A DNA stretch of 18,179 nt from JAFAXD01 sp035472475 (GTDB lineage: Bacteria > Pseudomonadota > Alphaproteobacteria > Rhizobiales > Xanthobacteraceae), in contig DATIPA010000014.1 in the NCBI GenBank assembly GCA_035472475.1, positions 1 through 18,179 of the forward strand, in the 5' to 3' direction. Below are positions 6,913 through 15,219 of the stretch, piece by piece. Position numbers and translations under genes: made by a program. The notes beneath the pieces were generated by a model. The model made no database searches, had not been told where the DNA came from, and saw nothing but the letters and a program-made list of their open reading frames with translations. Numbering within the stretch: position 1 is the first letter of the stretch; each line of letters opens with the position of its first letter.

Positions 6913-7503
6913 TCAGACCTTGGCGGTAGACGACGCTGGTTCGGCGTGCCTGACTGCCACGTCAAAGATCATGCCCGACGGCCCGGGACGCTGCGACACG
7001 ACGATCTGGTCCTGTGGATCGACCCGACCCATGTCGACTTCGCGGTCGGGCAACACCGCGATCATCCGTGGCCCGATGCGAACGAAAACCAGCTGTCCGC
7101 GCTCGGCGCCGTCGATAGCCCATTGCTTGATGCGGGCAAAGTAGGGCGGCTTGGTCCACGCATTTGGAAAGCTTGGATCGACGCCGATTTGGAGGTGAAT
7201 TCCGTTTTGTTGCAGGTAAACGACAAACTTGGATTTTTCCGGCTTCCATTCCGGGCCGAAGCTCGCGTCCTGCATCCACGAGCAGTAAAACGCACGGCAT
7301 GAGGAGGGCCGATCCGCGTAGATGTTGCATCCTTTTCCAGTGACGGCGTGACGACACCATACACCTGCGGGCTTTTCGAACTCTTTGATGTACGGCACCT
7401 TGCAGCACATCATGCAGGATCCGCAGGCCCGGCCCGGCACCAGTTGCGGCGCTGCGGGCGGCTGCGCACCCGCGTGGTCCGGTGGATGTCCCGATTGGTC
7501 CAA
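6913..7503 (-). CDS. YkgJ-like cysteine cluster protein (putative Zn/Fe-binding)
   Basis: This protein of about 196 residues has the YkgJ-family cysteine arrangement: CGSCMMCC near the N-terminus, then WCRH, KGC, and RPSSCRAFYC. The family is described as zinc- or iron-chelating with unclear biochemical function. The C-terminal half (FVRIGPRMIAVLPDREVDMG and DPQDQIVV) resembles the beta-rich tail of rhizobial members. There is no ATG before the cysteines. TTG 7503 is chosen because GAGG (7513-7516 on the minus strand) lies 9 bases upstream. GTG 7440, or a TTG at 7560, are alternatives. It is divergent from the MetE-like gene with about 70 bases between starts, so promoters are shared or close. 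Product family is firm; start and role are not. Confidence 0.8.
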   Translation of the reverse strand: MDQSGHPPDHAGAQPPAAPQLVPGRACGSCMMCCKVPYIKEFEKPAGVWCRHAVTGKGCNIYADRPSSCRAFYCSWMQDASFGPEWKPEKSKFVVYLQQNGIHLQIGVDPSFPNAWTKPPYFARIKQWAIDGAERGQLVFVRIGPRMIAVLPDREVDMGRVDPQDQIVVSQRPGPSGMIFDVAVRHAEPASSTAKV

Positions 7504-7572
7504 AGCTGATGACCTCGCCCGTCGCTGTGCTGCACCGATACAATAGCAAGAGCCGCGCAAGGAAGGAACCTC

Positions 7573-8754
7573 ATGCCTCAAAGCCGCATCTTAACGACGC
7601 ACGTCGGCAGCCTCATCCGCCCGACCGAACTGACCGCCTTTCTGCTCAAGCAGCAGAACGGCGAAGCAATCGATACCGCAGCGTATGAGGCGTGTTTGCG
7701 CGCGTCGGTCGCGGAGGTGGTGCGCAAGCAGGCGGAGATCGGCATCGACATCATCAGCGACGGCGAGTTTGGCAAGAACATCAGCTGGTCACGCTACGTG
7801 CTCGAGCGGTTGAGCGGGTTCACGGAGCGGCAAGGGGGCGGCGTCGGCTCGATCCGCGCTACCGCCGGAAAGGACCGGCGTGATTTCGCGGAATTCTATG
7901 CCGAATACGAAGCCGCTTACGGCTTTGTCGGCATGGGCCGCTCATTCGCGCGCACCGGGTTATGGTCGGTGACCGGCCCGATCAGCTATACCGGTCATGC
8001 AGCGATCGCGCGCGACATCGATGATTTCAAGCAAGCGCTCGCCGGCGTCAGGGTCGACGACGCGTTCCTTCCGGTGGTCGCTCCGGCCAGCGTCGCTCCC
8101 GAGCGGGGTGAGGAATACTACAAGAACTCCGACGAGTCGCTAATCGCGATCGCACGCGCGCTGCGCGACGAGTACAAAGCGATCATTGATGCCGGCTTAA
8201 CGCTGCAGATCGACGATGCGTTCCTAGCAACGTTCTACGACGTAATGGTACCGCCGCATACATTCGCGGAATACAAGGCTTGGGCGAGCTTCCGCGTCGA
8301 TGCCACCAATGAAGCAATCAAAGGCCTCCCGCCCGAACGCATTCGCTACCACGTTTGCTGGGGCAGCTGGAACGGACCGCACACCAACGACGTCGCGCTG
8401 AAGGATATCGTCGACCTGATCCTGCGGATCAATGCCGGCGCCTATTCACTGGAGATGGCCAATCCCCGGCACGAACACGAGTGGCGGGTGTGGGAACACG
8501 TCAAACTACCGGACGGAAAGGTGCTGTTGCCGGGCGTCGTCACCCATTCAACCAATATTGTCGAGCATCCCGAGCTGGTCGCGGAACGCATTGTGCGGCT
8601 GGCAAAACTGGTCGGACGTGAGCGCGTGATCGCTTCGACCGATTGCGGCTTTGCGCAAGGACCGTTCACCCGCAGGGTGCATCCTTCGATCCAATGGGCG
8701 AAACTCAAGTCGCTGGTGGAAGGCGCTCGGCTTGCGAGCAAAGCGCTGTGGTAA
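7573..8754 (+). CDS. Short MetE-like zinc alkyltransferase (cobalamin-independent methionine synthase II family)
   Basis: This 393-residue protein corresponds to the catalytic C-terminal barrel of MetE and lacks the N-terminal domain of full MetE (about 750 residues). All four zinc-ligand positions can be placed: His260 and Cys262 (YHVCWGSWNG), Glu294 (SLEMANPR) and Cys358 (ASTDCGFAQG). The N-terminus has TTHVGSLIRP and SDGEFGK, typical of the family. Stand-alone members include archaeal-type methionine synthases and the epoxyalkane:coenzyme M transferase of Xanthobacter, so the methyl or alkyl substrates are open; a methionine role is not proven. GGAAGG lies just before the ATG. Its stop is 6 bases from the stop of a convergent lipoprotein gene. 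It is divergent from the YkgJ-like gene, and no other methionine genes are nearby. Confidence 0.88.
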   Translation: MPQSRILTTHVGSLIRPTELTAFLLKQQNGEAIDTAAYEACLRASVAEVVRKQAEIGIDIISDGEFGKNISWSRYVLERLSGFTERQGGGVGSIRATAGKDRRDFAEFYAEYEAAYGFVGMGRSFARTGLWSVTGPISYTGHAAIARDIDDFKQALAGVRVDDAFLPVVAPASVAPERGEEYYKNSDESLIAIARALRDEYKAIIDAGLTLQIDDAFLATFYDVMVPPHTFAEYKAWASFRVDATNEAIKGLPPERIRYHVCWGSWNGPHTNDVALKDIVDLILRINAGAYSLEMANPRHEHEWRVWEHVKLPDGKVLLPGVVTHSTNIVEHPELVAERIVRLAKLVGRERVIASTDCGFAQGPFTRRVHPSIQWAKLKSLVEGARLASKALW

Positions 8755-8760
8755 CGGCCT

Positions 8761-9240
8761 TCACGCCTTGGGGGCGCAGCGCACCAGGATTTGGGTGCCG
8801 TAGCGGCCCGCGATCTCGGGATCGACCCATTTGAGGATCAGGACCCGCCCGTCATACGAGACGACTTCGCGATCGTCGGATCCGCCCGGTTGGGCGCCTG
8901 GTCCAATGAAGGTCTTGCCGTCCTGGTTCGCCTTGATCTGGACCTCGACAATGTTGGGGCTGTCATGGGTCAGCATCAACAGTCCGCCGTTGCTGCCGGC
9001 GCTGATCACATAGGGCTGTTTACACTGACCTTTGGTGATGGCCTCGGTGCGGGCGCGGTCCTCCTCGCGGTGATAGGCGCCAAGTCCCCAGCGGCCAATC
9101 ACGTCCGACGGCGAAATGCTGGGTTTGGGGGGCGGGCCCGTCAGCGCCGCGGAGGGCGCATTCTGGGTGCCGGCGCATCCCGCGAGCGCGACCGCCACGG
9201 CCACCACAACGGCCAGCGACGGCGCGGACAAACGGACCAT
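8761..9240 (-). CDS. Small lipoprotein of unknown function
   Basis: This 159-residue protein has a type II signal peptide: hydrophobic run 8-20 and lipobox ALAGC with Cys22 as the lipidation site. A Pro/Ser-rich linker (about 28-45) follows. The mature domain begins DVIGRWGLGAYHREED and has two cysteines (in KGQCKQP and LVRCAPKA) that could form a disulfide. The C-terminal half looks beta-rich (GGLLMLTH, RVLILKWVD). Two ATG codons, 9246 and 9240, are in frame. AGGAG (9249-9253 on the minus strand) is 2 bases from the first and 8 from the second, so 9240 is chosen. It is divergent from groES. I do not recognise a characterised family; envelope location is inferred from the lipobox. Confidence 0.8.
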   Translation of the reverse strand: MVRLSAPSLAVVVAVAVALAGCAGTQNAPSAALTGPPPKPSISPSDVIGRWGLGAYHREEDRARTEAITKGQCKQPYVISAGSNGGLLMLTHDSPNIVEVQIKANQDGKTFIGPGAQPGGSDDREVVSYDGRVLILKWVDPEIAGRYGTQILVRCAPKA

Positions 9241-9382
9241 TCGCATCTCTCCTGCAACTACGGTAGTTTGCTGAGGGCCGCACCCGAGTGCAAGCCGCAT
9301 CGCGGGGGGTTTTTCCGCGTCCTCGGGATCATGGCGCCGAACTGATAAAATTCTGCCAATGAGCCTCGGTGGCCAGCTCCGG

Positions 9383-9412
9383 CTTGACAGGCCGGTGGGC
9401 AGGCCATATTTC
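9383..9412 (+). promoter_or_regulatory. Putative groESL promoter (sigma70-like, overlapping an RpoH-like match)
   Basis: TTGACA (9384-9389) is a perfect -35 hexamer, 17 bases before TATTTC (9407-9412), a weak -10. The same stretch fits the alphaproteobacterial RpoH pattern: CTTGACA (9383-9389) then 12 bases then GGCCATAT (9402-9409). The expected transcription start, about 9418-9422, falls right before the CIRCE-like operator, the usual layout for heat-shock operons under HrcA. Confidence 0.6.
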
Positions 9413-9424
9413 CGGCGCGGACGG

Positions 9425-9451
9425 TTGGCACTCGCGTGCCGAGACTGCCAG
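9425..9451 (+). promoter_or_regulatory. Degenerate CIRCE operator (HrcA site) of groESL
   Basis: The consensus is TTAGCACTC, 9 bases, GAGTGCTAA. Here TTGGCACTC (9425-9433, 8/9) and GACTGCCAG (9443-9451) are separated by exactly 9 bases. The right arm matches the consensus at 6 of 9, and pairs with 7 of the 9 bases of the left arm here. It is just downstream of the promoter and 63 bases before the groES start. Repression by HrcA is inferred from family knowledge. Confidence 0.72.
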
Positions 9452-9514
9452 CGCCACTCGAACCAACCTTCATTTCAAGCTCAAAGCCCGTTCACAAGCA
9501 GGCAAGAGGAAGCC

Positions 9515-9811
9515 ATGGCCAAACTCAAGTTCCGCCCGTTGCACGACCGCGTGGTCGTCAAGCGCATTGAAGCCGAGGACAAGACCGCCGGCGGCATCAT
9601 TATTCCCGATACCGCTAAAGAGAAGCCGATGCAGGGCGAGATCGTCGCCGTCGGGCCCGGCGGACGCGACGAGAAGGGCAAACTGATCCCGATCGACGTT
9701 AAGGCCGGCGACAAGGTTCTGTTCGGCAAGTGGTCGGGCACCGAGGTGAAGCTCGACGGCGACGAACTCCTGATCATGAAGGAGTCCGACATCATGGGCG
9801 TGATCGCCTGA
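9515..9811 (+). CDS. groES: Co-chaperonin GroES
   Basis: GroES is the 10-kDa heptameric lid that caps the GroEL chamber during ATP-driven protein folding in the cytoplasm. This 98-residue protein has the signature FRPLHDRVVVKRIEAEDKT at the N-terminus, GGIIIPDTAKEKP (mobile-loop region), GEIVAVGPG, and the C-terminal ELLIMKESDIMGVI. Length is standard. The frame is open upstream to 9359, but AGAGGA lies 4 bases before the ATG at 9515 and the family starts there. It is preceded by a promoter and a CIRCE-like operator, and followed 22 bases later by groEL. Heat-shock regulation through HrcA and possibly RpoH is inferred. Confidence 0.98.
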   Translation: MAKLKFRPLHDRVVVKRIEAEDKTAGGIIIPDTAKEKPMQGEIVAVGPGGRDEKGKLIPIDVKAGDKVLFGKWSGTEVKLDGDELLIMKESDIMGVIA

Positions 9812-9833
9812 CAGATTCGCGGAGAAAATCCCA

Positions 9834-11474
<1,641 letters not shown>

Positions 11475-11501
11475 GGAAATCCGAGCTTGCCAGAGGACTC
11501 G

Positions 11502-11529
11502 GGGCGCGGCGCGAGCTGCGCCCTTTTTT
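11502..11529 (+). terminator. Rho-independent terminator of groESL
   Basis: GGGCGCGGC (11502-11510) pairs with GAGCTGCGCCC-side bases 11515-11523 in a 9-bp stem (one G-U) closed by the stable GNRA tetraloop GCGA (11511-11514). Six T residues (11524-11529) follow immediately. It lies 27 bases after the groEL stop and separates groESL from the next operon. Confidence 0.93.
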
Positions 11530-11589
11530 GCTGGTAGACCCTTACTTCGCCGCGACATAGGCTAGGAGGCCGGCGTAGGAGGACGACTG

Positions 11590-12969
11590 ATGCGCATCAG
11601 ATATCAACGGACGTGCCATCGCATTCTTGCCGCGAGCGCAGCTCTGGCCTTTTCGGCCGCCCTCGGCCACGCACAACAACCGACACCCGCCGCGCCTGCG
11701 CCTGCCGCACCGGCCCCGATACCGTTCGTCCCCGCCTCCACACCGCAACAAGAGGAACTGCGCCTCCTGCTCGCCAAACGCTACCCCGGCAAGACGCACG
11801 TATTGCCGGCGACTTTGGAAACGACGCAATGGGGCTGGTTCAACAATGCGCAGCCGCCCGTGCTGCACGTGAATTCCGGCGACACCATCATCTTTGAAAC
11901 GATGATGCATTCGCACAACCAGGTCGTGCCGGGCGCCACCATCGAGCAGATCAAGAAGCTGCGGACCGATTTTCCCGGGCGTGGGCCGCACACATTGACG
12001 GGGCCGGTCTACATCGAAACTGCCGAGCCCGGCGATGTGCTCAAGATCTCGATCAACCGAATTGTGCCGCGGGCCTACGCGACCAATTTCAACGTCCCCG
12101 GCATGTTTGGTCAGTTCCCCGATAAATTTCCCGACGGGCAGGTCAAATATTTCTATCTCGACCTCGAGCGTAAGGTGGCGGAATTCGCGCCTGGAATCGA
12201 AATTCCGCTGGCGCCGTTTCCTGGCACGCTCGGCGTCGCACGCGCCGAGCCCGGGCAGTACAGCTCCGTGCCGCCCGGTCCGTATGCCGGCAACATCGAC
12301 GTTCGCGACCTCACCGAAGGCGCCAGTCTCTACGTTCCCGTGTTCGTCAAGGGAGCGCTGCTGTGGACCGGCGATTCCCACGCCGCCCAGGGCAATGGCG
12401 AGATCAATCTGACCGCGCTTGAAACCGCGTACAAGGAAATGAGCGTCACCGTCGACGTCATCAAGACCATGAAACTCGACTGGCCGCGCATTGAGACAAA
12501 AGACGCGTGGATCACGCTTGGAATCGACCGCGATCTCAACAAGGCGCTGGATCTTCTGAAGGCGCAGACCACCAAGCTGTTGACCGAGCAACGCAACGTC
12601 GGCGCCGAGGCCGCCAACAAGCTGATGATGGATGCCTGGGATTGCCGGGTCAGCCAGGTCGTCGACGTCAACAAGGGCCTGCACTGTTTCACGTCGAAAT
12701 CTGCGCAGCCGGCGAAGACCGAACCACTGCCTGAACGTGAGAACGACACTTACCTGGTGACGATCGGCAAGAACACCGATCTCAACAAGGCAATGGACAG
12801 CGCATCCTGGGACATGATCGGCCTTCTGGAAAAGGACAAGAAGCTGAGCCGGCTCGACGCCTATTCCCTGGCCAGCATGGTGATGGACTGCCGCCTGGCG
12901 GCTCCGACCGGTGACGAGAAGGCGGTCTACTGCCTGGTTCCAAAGAGCACCTGGGTATCTTCCAGATAG
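11590..12969 (+). CDS. Secreted acetamidase/formamidase family protein with duplicated C-terminal subdomain
   Basis: This 459-residue protein has a signal peptide (cleavage likely after LGHA, residue 28) and an Ala/Pro linker (31-50). It then has an FmdA/AmdA-family core: VNSGDTIIFET (95-104), GPHTLTGPVYIETAEPGDVL (132-151), the Gly-Asn-Ile-Asp turn at 234-237, and the metal-site-like LLWTGDSHAAQGNGEI (257-272). Family enzymes hydrolyse short amides such as formamide or acetamide to ammonia and acid. The usual C-terminal helix-strand subdomain appears twice (about 307-371 and 388-453), each copy with a Cys pair 14 residues apart (352/366, 434/448). AGGAGG lies 7 bases before the ATG. A metal-binding-protein gene starts 4 bases after its stop, so an operon is likely. 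Its substrate in the periplasm is unknown. Confidence 0.85.
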   Translation: MRIRYQRTCHRILAASAALAFSAALGHAQQPTPAAPAPAAPAPIPFVPASTPQQEELRLLLAKRYPGKTHVLPATLETTQWGWFNNAQPPVLHVNSGDTIIFETMMHSHNQVVPGATIEQIKKLRTDFPGRGPHTLTGPVYIETAEPGDVLKISINRIVPRAYATNFNVPGMFGQFPDKFPDGQVKYFYLDLERKVAEFAPGIEIPLAPFPGTLGVARAEPGQYSSVPPGPYAGNIDVRDLTEGASLYVPVFVKGALLWTGDSHAAQGNGEINLTALETAYKEMSVTVDVIKTMKLDWPRIETKDAWITLGIDRDLNKALDLLKAQTTKLLTEQRNVGAEAANKLMMDAWDCRVSQVVDVNKGLHCFTSKSAQPAKTEPLPERENDTYLVTIGKNTDLNKAMDSASWDMIGLLEKDKKLSRLDAYSLASMVMDCRLAAPTGDEKAVYCLVPKSTWVSSR

Positions 12970-12973
12970 AGGG

Positions 12974-13888
12974 ATGAAGCTAGGCCCGATTGCCTTAGCG
13001 TTGGCAGTACTGTTTATCGCCGCCGCTCCTGCGGCGGCCGACGTCCGGGTTGTCGCAACCACGTCCGACTTGGCGCAACTCGCGATCGCCGTTGGCGAGA
13101 ATCTGGTCAGTGTCGAAACGCTGGTCCCGCCCGCAAGCGATGCGGAAGCGTTCGAGCCGCGGCCCGGGGATCTCGGCAAGCTCAAGCGCGCCGACCTCGT
13201 TGTGCGGATCGGCCTCGGCTACGATGGGTGGCTTGATAAGCTGTTGTTTGAAACCGGCAACGCGCAGGTGATGCGCGGCGCGGCCGGCTACGTCGATGGT
13301 TCGGTCGGGATTCCACTCCTCGACGTGCGCAGCCAAAGCATTGCGAACGACGGCGGCCACGCCCATGCAGCTGCCAATCCACACTATTGGCTCGATCCAC
13401 AGAACGCCGTCATTGTCAGTGGCGGGATTGCCGAGGCGCTGATCGCCCGCTTGCCGGACGAACGCGACCGCATCGTCGCCAACCGCAACAGATTCGTGCA
13501 GGAGCTCAAGCGACGGCTTGCTGAGTGGACCGAGCGAGCGGCCGCGTTTGCTGGTGCGAAGTTCATCGCCTATCACAATTCGTGGCCGTATTTCGCGCGT
13601 CGCTTCCGCCTCAACGTGGTCGACTTCATCGAGCTCAAGCCCGGCGTTGCGCCCAGCGCGTCGCATCTTGCCCAACTGATCTCGGAGGGGCCGAAGTTGC
13701 AGGTCCGCGCAATCCTGCACGAACCCTATGAGCCTGGGGAATCGCCGCAGTTCCTGGCTCAACGACTCGGAGTTCCGGTCATAACCCTGGCGCCTTCGGT
13801 CGGAAGCATGCCGGGTGCCGACAGCTATTTTGCGCTGTTTGACCTGAACCTGGCGGCCATCGCAACGGCGCTTGCGAAACCGCGATGA
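12974..13888 (+). CDS. TroA/ZnuA-type metal ABC transporter substrate-binding protein with altered metal site
   Basis: This 304-residue periplasmic protein has a signal peptide (MKLG then a hydrophobic run, cleavage near AAA-DV at 22-23). It has the cluster 9 (ZnuA/TroA) fold: VRVVATTSDLAQLA, FEPRPGDLGKLKRADLVVRIG (60-80), NPHYWLDPQNA (135-145), FIAYHNSWPYFARRF (197-211) and the long helix linking the lobes. Two family metal ligands are present (His137, His201). The usual first ligand, His in a DPHxYEP-type motif, is replaced (SDAEAFEP, Glu59 at that place). The usual Asp near the C-terminus is replaced by LAPSVGS (about 272-278). No His-rich loop is present beyond GGHAHA. The upstream frame is open, but ATG 12974 gives the signal peptide. 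Its stop overlaps the permease start by 4 bases. The metal bound is uncertain. Confidence 0.85.
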   Translation: MKLGPIALALAVLFIAAAPAAADVRVVATTSDLAQLAIAVGENLVSVETLVPPASDAEAFEPRPGDLGKLKRADLVVRIGLGYDGWLDKLLFETGNAQVMRGAAGYVDGSVGIPLLDVRSQSIANDGGHAHAAANPHYWLDPQNAVIVSGGIAEALIARLPDERDRIVANRNRFVQELKRRLAEWTERAAAFAGAKFIAYHNSWPYFARRFRLNVVDFIELKPGVAPSASHLAQLISEGPKLQVRAILHEPYEPGESPQFLAQRLGVPVITLAPSVGSMPGADSYFALFDLNLAAIATALAKPR

Positions 13889-15219
13889 CGGCGGCGGATG
13901 CGCTGACGTTTTTGCTGATGCCGTTCGCGGCCTGCGTCGCGTTCGTATTGATCCATGCCTACTTTGGCGTACAGGTTCTGCGGCGCAATGTCATCTTCGC
14001 GGACCTCGCCCTCGCCCAACTCTCGGCCCTCGGCGCGACCGTTGCATTCGCCCTCGGCTATGCGCCGACGAGCGCCGCCGGATTCGGTTACGCGTTCCTG
14101 TTCACGGCGATCGGAGCCGCGTTGCTCGCGCTGACGCGCGGGCTTGGCGCGTTTGTCAGCAAGGAAGCGTTGGTCGGCATCCTCTACGTGGTGGCAGCGG
14201 CCGTCACCGTGCTGGTGATCGACCGCTCGCCGCAGGGCGCCGAGCACGTCAAGAAGATGCTGAGTGGAAATATCTTGACCGTCAGCGGTGCGGAGCTCGC
14301 GAAATTTGCGGCGCTTTACGCGGCGATCGGCGCGTTTCACTGGCTGGCGCGCGGCCCGCTCATCAGTCTTGCCGGCGAACGCGACCCCGCTTCACGCGCC
14401 TTGCCCACGGTTTTGTTGTGGGATTTCGTTTTCTTCGTCTCGTTCGGCCTGGTCGTTGCAAGCTCCGTGACCACGGCGGGCGTGCTGCTTGTGTTCAGCT
14501 TCCTGATCGTGCCGGCGGTTATCGGTTCGATCTTCGCGAACAACATCGGTCCGATCCTCGCCATTGCCTGGCTCGTCGGCATTGCGACAAGCGCGGTCGG
14601 CCTCGTCGCGTCGTTCTGGCTCGACCTTCCCACCGGAGCCACCCTGGTAGCGACATTCGCGCTTGCTCTGGTGTTGGCGGGTCTCATCAAGGCTTTGCTA
14701 TTCGTCCCGCGCGAGCAGCGGCGCCGAACCAGGCGCGCTGCAATGCAAATAGGCGCCGCTTTGCTGCTCGCGATCACGCTCGGCTCGAGCCTCTGGCTCA
14801 TCATCAACCCGCACGCCGATCAGCCGCTGCTGGCCGCATTCGAGCACATGACCGGATTGGGACCCGCGCGCTTTCTCAACGCCAGCAATCGAGCGGTCTT
14901 TGAAAGCGCGTCGCGCGATACGGTCCGCTTCGAAACGCAAATCGAGGCGCTTAACGCGCGCGAACGCGCCGCCCGGTATGAAGGTGCGCCGCTCCCCGAC
15001 GACGAGGTCCGGCGCGTGGGCTCCTACCAACAGACCTTCAACGAGATGGCGCAGGGCGAGCGCTTCGTTCAACAGGTGTTGCGCGGCAAGGCGCGCGAGC
15101 GGGAACGCTGGCTGGTCGGCGCACCGGCCGGTCTGCTGGCGCTGGCCGGGCTGGTTCTTCTGGGCATCAGCTGGTGGCGCGCTTACTGCAAGAGCTCGCG
15201 CACCGCGCGGTCGGCCTGA
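13885..15219 (+). CDS. ABC-3 family metal ABC transporter permease with C-terminal extension
   Basis: Residues 8-275 are a ZnuB/TroC-like ABC-3 permease with about eight hydrophobic segments and typical stretches VLRRNVIFADLALAQLSALG (31-50) and ASSVTTAGVLLVFSFLIVPA (192-211). Normal family length is about 260-290, but this protein has 444 residues. The extra 170 hold a membrane segment (286-306), a charged, presumably periplasmic helical region (310-407, rich in Arg, Glu and Gln), and a final membrane segment (410-430). It starts within the stop of the binding-protein gene (ATGA). No ATPase gene follows: the next gene is convergent and overlaps this one by 37 bases. A partner ATPase encoded elsewhere is required if it is a working importer. 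Confidence 0.86.
   Translation: MTAADALTFLLMPFAACVAFVLIHAYFGVQVLRRNVIFADLALAQLSALGATVAFALGYAPTSAAGFGYAFLFTAIGAALLALTRGLGAFVSKEALVGILYVVAAAVTVLVIDRSPQGAEHVKKMLSGNILTVSGAELAKFAALYAAIGAFHWLARGPLISLAGERDPASRALPTVLLWDFVFFVSFGLVVASSVTTAGVLLVFSFLIVPAVIGSIFANNIGPILAIAWLVGIATSAVGLVASFWLDLPTGATLVATFALALVLAGLIKALLFVPREQRRRTRRAAMQIGAALLLAITLGSSLWLIINPHADQPLLAAFEHMTGLGPARFLNASNRAVFESASRDTVRFETQIEALNARERAARYEGAPLPDDEVRRVGSYQQTFNEMAQGERFVQQVLRGKARERERWLVGAPAGLLALAGLVLLGISWWRAYCKSSRTARSA

Noticed and set aside
11542..13185. 547-codon open frame on the minus strand
   Set aside because: Antisense to the amidase-family gene and the start of the metal-binding protein gene, both with signal peptides and family motifs.
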